Below are positions 8,812-17,007 of a stretch of DNA of 64,000 nucleotides, one piece after another. The stretch's first letter is position 1; each line of letters starts with the position of its first letter. A model generated the notes under the pieces. That model was not told the DNA's origin. It ran no database searches and saw only the letters and a program-made list of their open reading frames with translations. This DNA comes from Porphyridium purpureum (taxonomy: Eukaryota > Rhodophyta > Bangiophyceae > Porphyridiales > Porphyridiaceae). A program made the position numbers and the translations under genes. The stretch covers positions 827,501 through 891,500 of the forward strand of contig VRMN01000006.1 in NCBI GenBank assembly GCA_008690995.1, given 5' to 3'.

Positions 8812-10602
8812 ATGAATGTGTCGATGCAAGCCTGCTCAAAGATTGTGAACCGAGCCCGACTGGACTCGAAACGTTGGATTCCGACTCGCGCGCTGTGCAG
8901 TGAAGGGGAGCCACGCGGACTAGAACGGGAGCAGCGGAAACTGCGTGTGGCTGTCACGCGTATGAAAGAGTTAAGAGGTTTTAATGCCCCGAAGCGTGTC
9001 GTCACACCTCCATCTGAAGACAGCTATGTGATTGCGTGGTTTCGCGCAGACTTGCGGCTGTGCGATAACCCGATGCTGGCAGAAGCTATTCATACTGGTA
9101 AGGGCCGCGTGCTGCCTGTCTATTGTTTTGACTCTAGAAACTTTGGCCTCACGGACGAAGCCAAACTACCGAAATGCGCCGCGCCACGCGCCCAATTCTT
9201 ACGTGAGTGTGTTCAGGATCTACGTAACAGCCTGCAAGAGTACGGCTCGGACTTGATTGTGCGGCATGGCCGCACAGAGGTGATACTGGCGCGACTTGCC
9301 AAGCAATACCAGTGTTCACACATCATCGGATCCAAGCAAGTGGCATGGGACGAATTGCGAATAGAGAGCAAACTTCGGTCCCTGGTGACTCAGATGGAAA
9401 TTCCGCCCAAGGTTTCCTTCTGCTGCGGCGCAGAGACCTTGTATCACTTGGAGGACTTACCCCGAGAATTTTATCATGTTCCAGACGACATTCCGCAATT
9501 TCGCAGAAGTGTTGAGGCGCAGCATCATCGTCCCGGCACACGAATTCGACTCCCTTTCCTGCCACCAGACGAAGGGGCGCTTCTGCCCCTACCTGAAGAT
9601 ATTGATCGTGGCACAGTGCCAAGTCTAGATGATTTGTTGCAGGAGTCAATCCCCGATGAGTCGCAGCGGCGCGTTGAGCCGGACGCTCGTGCACCATACG
9701 TCTTTCGAGGCGGTGAGACAGCTGCTCTCGAGCATGCGCAGTCGTTTTTCTGGGAGACTGACGGAGTCTCCAAATATAATTATACGCGAAAGGGTATGAC
9801 GATGCGTGGCACACCTCTCTCAAGTATGTTGTCTGTGTGGCTTGCGCAAGGCTGCATAAGTGCAAGAAGTTTATACCACGTGATGCAGAGCTACGAGCGC
9901 GAGCGCGTTGCAAACTCAACACAATGGCTCTTCCGGGATCTGATTCGGCGCGACTATTACCGACTGCTTGCGTTGCGGCTGCACCATGAGCTTCGTTTCC
10001 AGCGAGATTATGTCAAGACGTATTTTCAGGATGGACCACGCGTTCCTGGACAGCTAACGTGGAAGCGCGACCGTGAGGCGTTCGAGAAGTGGTGTATGGG
10101 CAAGACGGGCTTCCCGCTGGTCGATGCGTGTATGCGCGAACTCTATACGACGGGCTTTCTGAGCGGGCGCGGCCGCATGAGTGTGGCCTCGTTCTTGACC
10201 AGAGACTTGCTTATCGACTGGCGCTGGGGCGCCGAGTGGTTCCAGTCGAGACTGGTGGACTATGACAGCCACAGCAACTACGGCAACTGGGTAGACATTG
10301 CAGGCGTGGGAATGGACCAGCAACGTCAGGAGCCATATGTCAATGTGGTCAACCAGGCCAAGTCGTACGATGAGAATGGTGATTACGTCAAGCATTGGCT
10401 GCCGGAGCTAAGCAAAATCCCCGTCGAGCATATACACGAGCCGTACAAGATCCCAGCTTACGAGCGCAACGCATACAAGTGCTTGGCTGACTACCCAGAG
10501 CCCGTGATTGACTCGTACGGGAGGGGCGGGTTTTTGACCAAGCTTGGCAAAGATCGCGATATCCGTCCATTTGCCGTTGTTCGTCGGGCGGAAAAGGAGT
10601 AG
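8812..10602 (+). CDS. CRY-DASH cryptochrome, copy 2 (diverged)
   Basis: A 596-residue paralogue of copy 1. Leader: residues 1 to about 65, basic. The antenna domain begins at YVIAWFRADLRLCDNP. The FAD domain keeps IDWRWGAEWFQ and SNYGNW, so both inner Trp residues of the electron chain remain. Several family positions have changed. The YKETRNGM segment is YNYTRKGM. The DYSSKFS phosphate-binding segment is TPLSSMLS. WRDYFR is RRDYYR. RQNVASFL is RMSVASFL. DPRED is DQQRQ. Synonymous sites look more AT-rich than in copies 3 and 4. The protein should still fold, but FAD affinity or repair activity may differ; this is inference. ATG 8812 is the first in frame; 8824 is an alternative. Confidence 0.9.
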   Translation: MNVSMQACSKIVNRARLDSKRWIPTRALCSEGEPRGLEREQRKLRVAVTRMKELRGFNAPKRVVTPPSEDSYVIAWFRADLRLCDNPMLAEAIHTGKGRVLPVYCFDSRNFGLTDEAKLPKCAAPRAQFLRECVQDLRNSLQEYGSDLIVRHGRTEVILARLAKQYQCSHIIGSKQVAWDELRIESKLRSLVTQMEIPPKVSFCCGAETLYHLEDLPREFYHVPDDIPQFRRSVEAQHHRPGTRIRLPFLPPDEGALLPLPEDIDRGTVPSLDDLLQESIPDESQRRVEPDARAPYVFRGGETAALEHAQSFFWETDGVSKYNYTRKGMTMRGTPLSSMLSVWLAQGCISARSLYHVMQSYERERVANSTQWLFRDLIRRDYYRLLALRLHHELRFQRDYVKTYFQDGPRVPGQLTWKRDREAFEKWCMGKTGFPLVDACMRELYTTGFLSGRGRMSVASFLTRDLLIDWRWGAEWFQSRLVDYDSHSNYGNWVDIAGVGMDQQRQEPYVNVVNQAKSYDENGDYVKHWLPELSKIPVEHIHEPYKIPAYERNAYKCLADYPEPVIDSYGRGGFLTKLGKDRDIRPFAVVRRAEKE

Positions 10603-10951
10603 AGTATCAATCGCAGTCCAGTGCAGAGGCCTCGCTCATTGTTCATCTATGCTCATCCTGTTCCTGCACACATAGACACAGAGAGACACAGAGCAGCGGC
10701 GGCAGGCAGCTCCAAGTAGTGCAGCCGCAACATCCATCCGCAGGCGTCCCAAGCCAATGGAGTTTCTACTATAAAAGCGTGCAGTTTTACTAGGACAACT
10801 TCTTTGGCTGGTTTGCGCGTTTTCCTGCTCCCCGAGTTGTGGCGCCGTGCGACGGACGGCGCGACGTGGCGGACGTGCGACGAGCAGCGCCGGTGGGGCC
10901 ACATGACATCGAGCCACAGGCGCTCGCGAGCTGGTGGTGCCGCACAAGCTG
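10603..10951. other. Spacer between CRY-DASH copies 2 and 3
   Basis: About 350 bases. Nothing gene-like was seen except low-complexity frames on the minus strand. A short ATAAAA-containing AT stretch at about 10770-10775 could be a core promoter or a 3' end signal for copy 2. Confidence 0.45.
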
Positions 10952-12856
10952 ATGAAAGCATACATGCGCTTGCGCACGACCTTCGCTGCAAGACCTCCCG
11001 GCGTCGTCCCGAATCTCGTCCGCTGCGCGCGTAGTTTGCGGTTCAACGGATCTGTGGATGAACGCTGGCAGCCGCGCGCGTTGGGTTGGCGCTCAAGCAG
11101 CACTACTGGTGTCACTGCGGTCCCCGACAGTGAGAGAAGCAGGAGTGATAGCAGCAGTACCAGCAAGAGCGATGTCAAACTGCGCGACCGCTGGCATGAA
11201 AGAAAGTACGTAATCGCGTGGTTCCGCGCAGACCTGCGCGTGCGCGACAACCCGATTCTTCTGGCCGCCATTCGTGCTGGGAAGGGCCATGTGCTGCCCG
11301 TGTACTGCTTTGATCCACGATCGTTTGGCCTGACAGACCAGGCCAAGTTTCCGAAATGCGCTGCGCCACGCGCTCAGTTTCTGCGTGAGTGCGTGGAGGA
11401 TCTGCGCAACAGCCTGCGGGCGCTTGGCTCGGACTTGATCGTGCGGCATGGTCGGCCGGAGGTGGTGCTCTCAGAGCTAGCGGAGCAGTACGGGTGCTCG
11501 CAGGTGTTTGGGTCCAAGGAAGTAGCCAGAGATGAGACGCGCGTGGAGAAAAAGCTGAATGCAAGCTTGGCTGCACTGGAGAACCCGCCCGAGCTGACAC
11601 TTCGGTGGGGCGCTTCGACCATGTTTCACCTGGATGACCTGCCCTTTGCGCTGGAGGAGATGACTAGAATTTACGATGTCTTTGCGAATATCCTCAGGGC
11701 AGAGGCCTCGAAGCCAATCGTCGTGCGGTCGCCGCTGCTACCGCCGGCGAAGGGCGCGCTGCAGCCCCTACCGGAAGGACTAGATCGCGGTATAGTTCCA
11801 AGCCTGGACGAGTTGTTGAAGGATTCAGTTCCGGACGCGTGGCAGCGCCATTTTGAGCGAGACATGCGCGCAGTGATTCCATTTCATGGGGGCGAGTCTG
11901 CAGCGATTGCGCGCGTGCGTCATTTTCTGTGGGAAAAGGACTACGTTTCAAAGTTCATGTTTTCCCGGACCAGACTCAAAGGTGATGAGTCGTCGAGCAA
12001 GCTTGCACCGTGGCTTGCTCATGGGTGCGTGAGCGCCCGCGACATCTATCATGAGGTTCGGCGCTACGAACGCACGCGTGCGGCGAACCGGTCAACAAAG
12101 GCGTTCGTTCAAGATCTCATGTGGCGCGACTATTTTCGTTTTCTCGCCTTGCGGCTTGGGAACGTGATGTTTTCTTTGAGAGGTCCGCGCCGTCGCGGCG
12201 ACATCGAATGGGGACACGATCGTGTCGGGTTCGAAGCATGGCGTACGGGCAACACGGGTTACCCGCTGGTCGATGCAAGCATGCGTGAACTCAACCGGAC
12301 GGGCTACATGAGTGGGCGCGGGCGCCGAAACGTGGCTTCATTCCTGGTTCACGAACTAGGTATCGACTGGCGCTGGGGCGCAGAATGGTTTGAATCTAGG
12401 CTTCTTGACTACGATGTGCATAGTAACTATGGCAACTGGACGTACTCTGCGCGCGTTGGACTGGACCCGCGCGAGGACGTCAAGAGAAGGTGTAATGTGG
12501 TCAAGCAAGGCATGGAGCTAGATGTCTATCGTGAGTTCGCCCAGGTATGGCTGCCAATGTTGGCCGGCATCCCGAGAGAGTTTATGTATTCTCCGTACAG
12601 GTTGACGGGTGTGCAACGTGCCGAGTTTCCGAACGTCGATCGTTACGCGCTACCCATTGCTGAAAGGAAGCCTGTCACTGTCAACCCAAAAGATTTGGCT
12701 CGCAGAATGGCTCGGAACTTGCACAGAAGAATGCGAAGAGAAAAGTTGAAAGAAAGAAAGGCTCAGATCGCACAGAGGAAGGCGGACAAGCTGCGTGGGC
12801 AACAAGGAGACTCTTACGTGGGACTTTTGCAGAGGAAATTGAGCAAGCGGCGATAA
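10952..12856 (+). CDS. CRY-DASH cryptochrome, copy 3, with long basic C-terminal tail
   Basis: A 634-residue DASH cryptochrome. A leader of about 85 residues is rich in Ser/Thr/Arg (many Ser in SERSRSDSSSTSKS). The antenna domain starts at YVIAWFRADLRVRDNP. The FAD domain has WRDYFRFLALR, RRNVASFL, IDWRWGAEWFE, SNYGNW and DPRED, so the fold and Trp chain are intact. The YKETRNGM loop reads FMFSRTRLKG, and the phosphate segment reads DESSSKLAPWLAHGC. The last ~55 residues are dominated by Arg and Lys (for example RRMRREKLKERKAQ), a likely helical nucleic-acid-binding tail absent from typical family members. Bases 11206-11628 are almost identical to 13279-13701 in copy 4, showing recent gene conversion. 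ATG 10952 is the first in frame. Confidence 0.92.
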   Translation: MKAYMRLRTTFAARPPGVVPNLVRCARSLRFNGSVDERWQPRALGWRSSSTTGVTAVPDSERSRSDSSSTSKSDVKLRDRWHERKYVIAWFRADLRVRDNPILLAAIRAGKGHVLPVYCFDPRSFGLTDQAKFPKCAAPRAQFLRECVEDLRNSLRALGSDLIVRHGRPEVVLSELAEQYGCSQVFGSKEVARDETRVEKKLNASLAALENPPELTLRWGASTMFHLDDLPFALEEMTRIYDVFANILRAEASKPIVVRSPLLPPAKGALQPLPEGLDRGIVPSLDELLKDSVPDAWQRHFERDMRAVIPFHGGESAAIARVRHFLWEKDYVSKFMFSRTRLKGDESSSKLAPWLAHGCVSARDIYHEVRRYERTRAANRSTKAFVQDLMWRDYFRFLALRLGNVMFSLRGPRRRGDIEWGHDRVGFEAWRTGNTGYPLVDASMRELNRTGYMSGRGRRNVASFLVHELGIDWRWGAEWFESRLLDYDVHSNYGNWTYSARVGLDPREDVKRRCNVVKQGMELDVYREFAQVWLPMLAGIPREFMYSPYRLTGVQRAEFPNVDRYALPIAERKPVTVNPKDLARRMARNLHRRMRREKLKERKAQIAQRKADKLRGQQGDSYVGLLQRKLSKRR

Positions 12857-12974
12857 CTGGTCTGCTACACGGCGCGGACGAGCATCTCCACACAAGTAGT
12901 TTGCCCCCGTCCGTTTCTCCCTCTCTCGTTTCTGTTTTCTTCATTGTAGGTACCAAAAAAAAAGAAAAGGGAGA

Positions 12975-13268
12975 ATGTTTCCTTTTGCGCCGAGTAGCGC
13001 CACGTTGAACATGGAGGAGACCTTCAGGCGGCCGATCGCTAGCAGGTCATCTCGCCTTGATGCGCCAACGGGTAGGTTTAGTGCGCATGGAGTGCGATGC
13101 GAGGATTCATGCGGCACGGCGTCCCAAGCATGCTTAAGCATGGCTCAGGCGCGGAGCGGTCCCGAACGCGTCCCATCGACGGAATTGGACAGCCACGCGT
13201 CTGGCGGTATCGTCGCGTGTGCTCGTTCTGTAGCTTCAGGACCTGCGACGAGCTGCGCAATGGTGTAG
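12975..13268 (+). other. Upstream ORF overlapping the start of CRY-DASH copy 4
   Basis: An ATG at 12975 opens 97 codons, in a different frame from copy 4, and ends past copy 4's ATG at 13097. A second in-frame ATG lies at 13011. The peptide resembles nothing known to me. If the transcript starts upstream of 12975, this ORF would repress translation of copy 4. It could equally be chance, since the spacer is only 240 bases. Confidence 0.3.
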
Positions 13269-14893
13269 AGACTCGCAGGTACGTGATCGCGTGGTTCCGC
13301 GCAGACCTGCGCGTGCGCGACAACCCAGTTCTTCTGGCCGCCATTCGTGCTGGGAAGGGCCATGTGCTGCCCGTGTACTGCTTTGATCCACGATCGTTTG
13401 GCCTGACAGACCAGGCCAAGTTTCCGAAATGCGCTGCGCCACGCGCTCAGTTTCTGCGTGAGTGCGTGGAGGATCTGCGCAACAGCCTGCGGGCGCTTGG
13501 CTCGGACTTGATCGTGCGGCATGGTCGGCCGGAGGCGGTGCTCTCGGAGCTAGCGGAGCAGTGCGGGTGCTCGCAGGTGTTTGGGTCCAAGGAAGTAGCC
13601 AGAGATGAGACGCGCGTGGAGGAAAAGCTGAATGCAAGCTTGGCTGCACTGGAGAACCCGCCCGAGCTGACACTTCGGTGGGGCGCTTCGACCATGTTTC
13701 ATCCGGACGACCTGCCCGATGGTGTTGCGCAATTGCCAAATGCGTTTGTTCGGTTTCGTCGTGTCCTAGAGAGACAGCCTCCGGTCCCTATGCGCTCGCC
13801 GCTGCTACCGCCGGCGAAGGGCGCGCTGCAGCCTTTACCGGAAGGAGTGGATTGCGGTGCAATTCCAAGTATGGATGAGCTGCTGAAGGAATCTATTCCA
13901 GCCGAGGCCGAGCGCTGCTTTCAGCTGGACGCGCGTGCGGCGCTCCCGTTTCGCGGTGGCGAGACGGCCGCACTCGCGCGCGTGCATTACTATTTGTGGG
14001 AGAGTGACCGCATCTTCAAGTTCAATTATACACGACGCGGGCTTCGGGGAGCCGATTACTCGAGCAAGTTTTCGGCGTGGCTCGCGCACGGCTGCGTAAG
14101 CGCGCGCGACATCGGTCACGAGATCAAGCGATATGAGCGCACACGCAAGGCAAACCTTTCGACCCAGCGACTCGTGCATGAGCTAATGGTGCGCGACCAC
14201 TTCCGCTTTCTTGCAATGCGCGTCGGCGATGCTCTATTTCGGCTCGGTGGGCCGCGCGGTCGCCTGGACTTTGAATGGAAGCACGACCGCGCCGCATTTG
14301 AGGCGTGGTGCACTGGTGCTACGGGCTACCCGCTCGTCGATGCAAGCATGCGCGAGCTGCATCGGACGGGATTTATGAGCGACCGCGGGCGCCGGAGTGT
14401 TGCTTCGTTCCTCATCAAAGAGCTCCGTATAGATTGGCGCTGGGGTGCGGAATGGTTCGAGTCGAGGCTGCTGGACTATGATGTGCACAGTAACTATGGC
14501 AACTGGACAAGCGCTGCGGGTCTCGGCGTCGACCCTCGTGAGGAGCTCCGTTTGAATGTAGTCAAGCAAGGCAGAGCGTTTGACCGGTATGGTCTCTACG
14601 CCAAGCTTTGGCTCCCCGAGCTCAAAGCGATTCCTCAAGGTGACTATTTCATGTACGAGCCGCACAGGAAACCGGCGGCAGAGCGCGCGACCTGCGCAAA
14701 CCTAGAGCAGTATCCTGCGCCGTTCGTTGAACGAAAGCGCGAGCCAAATGCCTTAACCGCACTCAGCGCACGATTGCGGTCCAACGGGAAGAAGGAGAAG
14801 AAGAAGAGGAGGAGGTTGAGGATACAGAGGCTGGCGATGCGGGAGAAGAAGCGTCTCGAGGCGCGCCAAAACATTGGTCGAAGAAGAAAATAA
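13097..14893 (+). CDS. CRY-DASH cryptochrome, copy 4, with basic C-terminal tail
   Basis: A 598-residue DASH cryptochrome with a short Arg/Cys-containing leader of about 60 residues. The antenna domain starts at YVIAWFRADLRVRDNP and is nearly identical to copy 3 over about 140 residues. The FAD domain keeps DYSSKFSAWLAHGC, IDWRWGAEWFE, SNYGNW and DPREE. YKETRNGM is FNYTRRGL, WRDYFR is VRDHFR, and RQNVASFL is RRSVASFL. The C-terminus ends in a Lys/Arg tail (GKKEKKKRRRLRIQR...RRRK), analogous to copy 3. ATG 13097 is genuine in frame; an overlapping upstream ORF precedes it. Together with copies 1-3 this makes an 8.4-kb tandem array in the same orientation. Confidence 0.92.
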   Translation: MRGFMRHGVPSMLKHGSGAERSRTRPIDGIGQPRVWRYRRVCSFCSFRTCDELRNGVETRRYVIAWFRADLRVRDNPVLLAAIRAGKGHVLPVYCFDPRSFGLTDQAKFPKCAAPRAQFLRECVEDLRNSLRALGSDLIVRHGRPEAVLSELAEQCGCSQVFGSKEVARDETRVEEKLNASLAALENPPELTLRWGASTMFHPDDLPDGVAQLPNAFVRFRRVLERQPPVPMRSPLLPPAKGALQPLPEGVDCGAIPSMDELLKESIPAEAERCFQLDARAALPFRGGETAALARVHYYLWESDRIFKFNYTRRGLRGADYSSKFSAWLAHGCVSARDIGHEIKRYERTRKANLSTQRLVHELMVRDHFRFLAMRVGDALFRLGGPRGRLDFEWKHDRAAFEAWCTGATGYPLVDASMRELHRTGFMSDRGRRSVASFLIKELRIDWRWGAEWFESRLLDYDVHSNYGNWTSAAGLGVDPREELRLNVVKQGRAFDRYGLYAKLWLPELKAIPQGDYFMYEPHRKPAAERATCANLEQYPAPFVERKREPNALTALSARLRSNGKKEKKKRRRLRIQRLAMREKKRLEARQNIGRRRK

Positions 14894-15038
14894 ATGTTCA
14901 AGTAGGGAAGCCGCATCTTCGAATTTACGTTTATCGGCGACTGGAAGCTCGTGCCCTTGGCGCGCCAGAGAATCGCGTGTGCGCGAAGCGCGAGGTGCGG
15001 AAAGCCGACGAGACGTGTGGCAAGGACGCCTTGCCGCG

Positions 15039-15299
15039 ATGAGCAAGAGCAGTATCACGGACGCCGAGCTGGACGATCTCGTTCAGTCGCTGGTGGTGCA
15101 GCAGAGCGTTGCGCAGTCGGGCCGGGAGAGCGTGGACGTGCCTCGCTACACGTACACCGCGCTGGGCGTGGCGCTCGTGGTCAGCGTGCTGCTGCTCATT
15201 GGCGCGTGGATGAAGTATCACCGCTGGATTCGGCGCGCGCTCGAGAGCCGCGAGGACTCGGCTCTCTTCCCGTCTATGCGCGGCACGACGCGGATGTGA
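15039..15299 (+). CDS. Small single-pass membrane protein
   Basis: An 86-residue protein. Residues 1-35 are acidic and helical (ITDAELDDLVQSLVVQQ). A clear membrane helix, YTALGVALVVSVLLLIGAWM, lies near residues 38-57. It is followed by a basic stretch (KYHRWIRRALESRED) that suggests the C-terminus faces the positive-inside side. I do not recognise the family. The frame is open further upstream but only through non-ATG codons and partly inside the copy 4 gene, so ATG 15039 (context gcgATGa) is preferred. No signal peptide is obvious, so a tail-anchored or type II topology is possible. Confidence 0.6.
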   Translation: MSKSSITDAELDDLVQSLVVQQSVAQSGRESVDVPRYTYTALGVALVVSVLLLIGAWMKYHRWIRRALESREDSALFPSMRGTTRM

Positions 15300-17007
15300 G
15301 GAGTTGCACAGTTCACGCGCCGTCCCGCAGCCATCATCTGGCTGTCGACTTTGCTATCCTGCGACGGCAAAGCGCACATGTGGGGGACGGGGATGACGTT
15401 CGAGACGAGGCCGGTGTCGCCGGCGCAAGGAGCGAAAGTCAGTGTCGGTGTGTGTGTTTGAGTACTGGCTGCGTGCAGCTGTGCGCAGCCACGTGCAACG
15501 TGCATTTACATCTAGCTTCGGGCGGTCAGCAAAAAACCTTGTGACCTTTGTTGTCCCGACGCAAGACAGCCCCGCTGAACAAATAAAATCCCCAGCGTGT
15601 CCAGCGCGTGCTGCCAACATGAGTTCACGCGGCGCCCATGTTGCGCATTGTGGAACGCCAGGAAACGAACACTACTCCTCAGCTCCCACCTGTTATTCCC
15701 TCTCTCAGTTCACCACTCGCACACACGACAAACTCAATTGACGCGGTCTCCCCACCACGTGCCCACGACCACGCTTTGCAGCAACACACCCCCACCAACC
15801 AACTCTACGGTGAACGGCCACGCGGATGCGGCGCAAATTCCTGCGCGCACACGCGCGGCGGCGCCAACATGTATGCGTGTGGCAAGCACGTTCTCTCCCG
15901 CGCCACAACTTGCGCTGTGAACTCACTACTGCTTCCCGCTCTTCTTCTCTTCTCTTCCCCCCTGCCGCGTCCTCCTCCGCCAGCGCGTCTGAATCTGTGC
16001 GCCAACAACAGCTGAACCGTAATCACTGTACACCTCTCTACTAAAACAGACACGTTTTGATGGACCCGTCCGCTTGTTTTTTGAATTCGAAGTCTGCGAG
16101 CCGTTTTTCGAGGGTTGTGTGCAAACGCAATCAACTGTACACTACCAAAACACCCCCGAATTACAGGAGGGAATAAAAAAAAATACAAGTCGATTTATTT
16201 TTAAACCTGAAACGTGGTTGAACCGGAAAGCGTGGTGCAAGTGGAATGAAGCGGGATTTGAGAGGGTGTGAGTGCGGGAATTCACGCGAAATGTGCGCGG
16301 AAGGCGAGAAAGTGGGGCGTGGATGAGGAAAAGTGGAGGGGAAAAGGAAGGGGGACGGACGGAAAAGTGGCGGGATTGGAGAAGAGGCGCGGCTAAGCGC
16401 GCGAGGCGGCGTGTGTAGGTGGGAGTGGCGGGTGAGGCGATGGGGGATTGAAGGCGATGAATGATGTGTCTTGGCGAGTGGCGGTGTGTCCCTGGTCGCC
16501 GCGAGGAGCCGCACAGGCCGTGGCTCAAGCAGCAACACGCAGCAGCGCCTCAAGGAGAAGGAAGACTGGGAGAGTCTGTGCGAGTTGCTGCGTGCTTGCG
16601 TGAGTGCATTGATTCGCGTGGATACTTCGGCGCGCGCGCGTGCTGAGTTTGAGAGTGGGCGGCGGTGGTGGTGGTGGCGTGCTCGTGGAGAGTCTGGGGG
16701 GAGGCGTGGTGGAGCACGAGGCGCGCAGCCGGGAATGTTCGTGCGCGTCGCGCGCAGGGTCTCGGGTCGTGGACGTGTTGCGTGTGGCCCGTCGGTAGTG
16801 TCCCGTTGACTCGGTGGCTGTACCGGTACCGGTACCGCGGCGCGCCACGTGGTCGTGGTGTTGGAGGACGACGACGAGGAGCAGAATTGCCCGGCAAGGT
16901 GTCTAGGCTTCCAGACACGCGTCGTGGTGTGAGACAGCGCGAGACAGAGAGAAAAAGAGACAAAGCGTGCAGGAAGGAGGCTGCGCTGCGCGGGGGCGAA
17001 TGCGAGA
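15300..17007. other. Long intergenic/5' leader region before AGC kinase
   Basis: About 1.7 kb. The left half (15600-16000) is pyrimidine-rich on the + strand. Two ACTGTAC motifs lie at 16025-16031 and 16134-16140. From 16280 to 17000 the + strand is strongly G-rich, giving a long Ser/Pro/Arg-rich minus-strand open frame that I regard as spurious. A TACCGG tandem lies at about 16819-16836. No gene was recognised. It probably holds a promoter and a long 5' UTR for the kinase. Confidence 0.55.
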
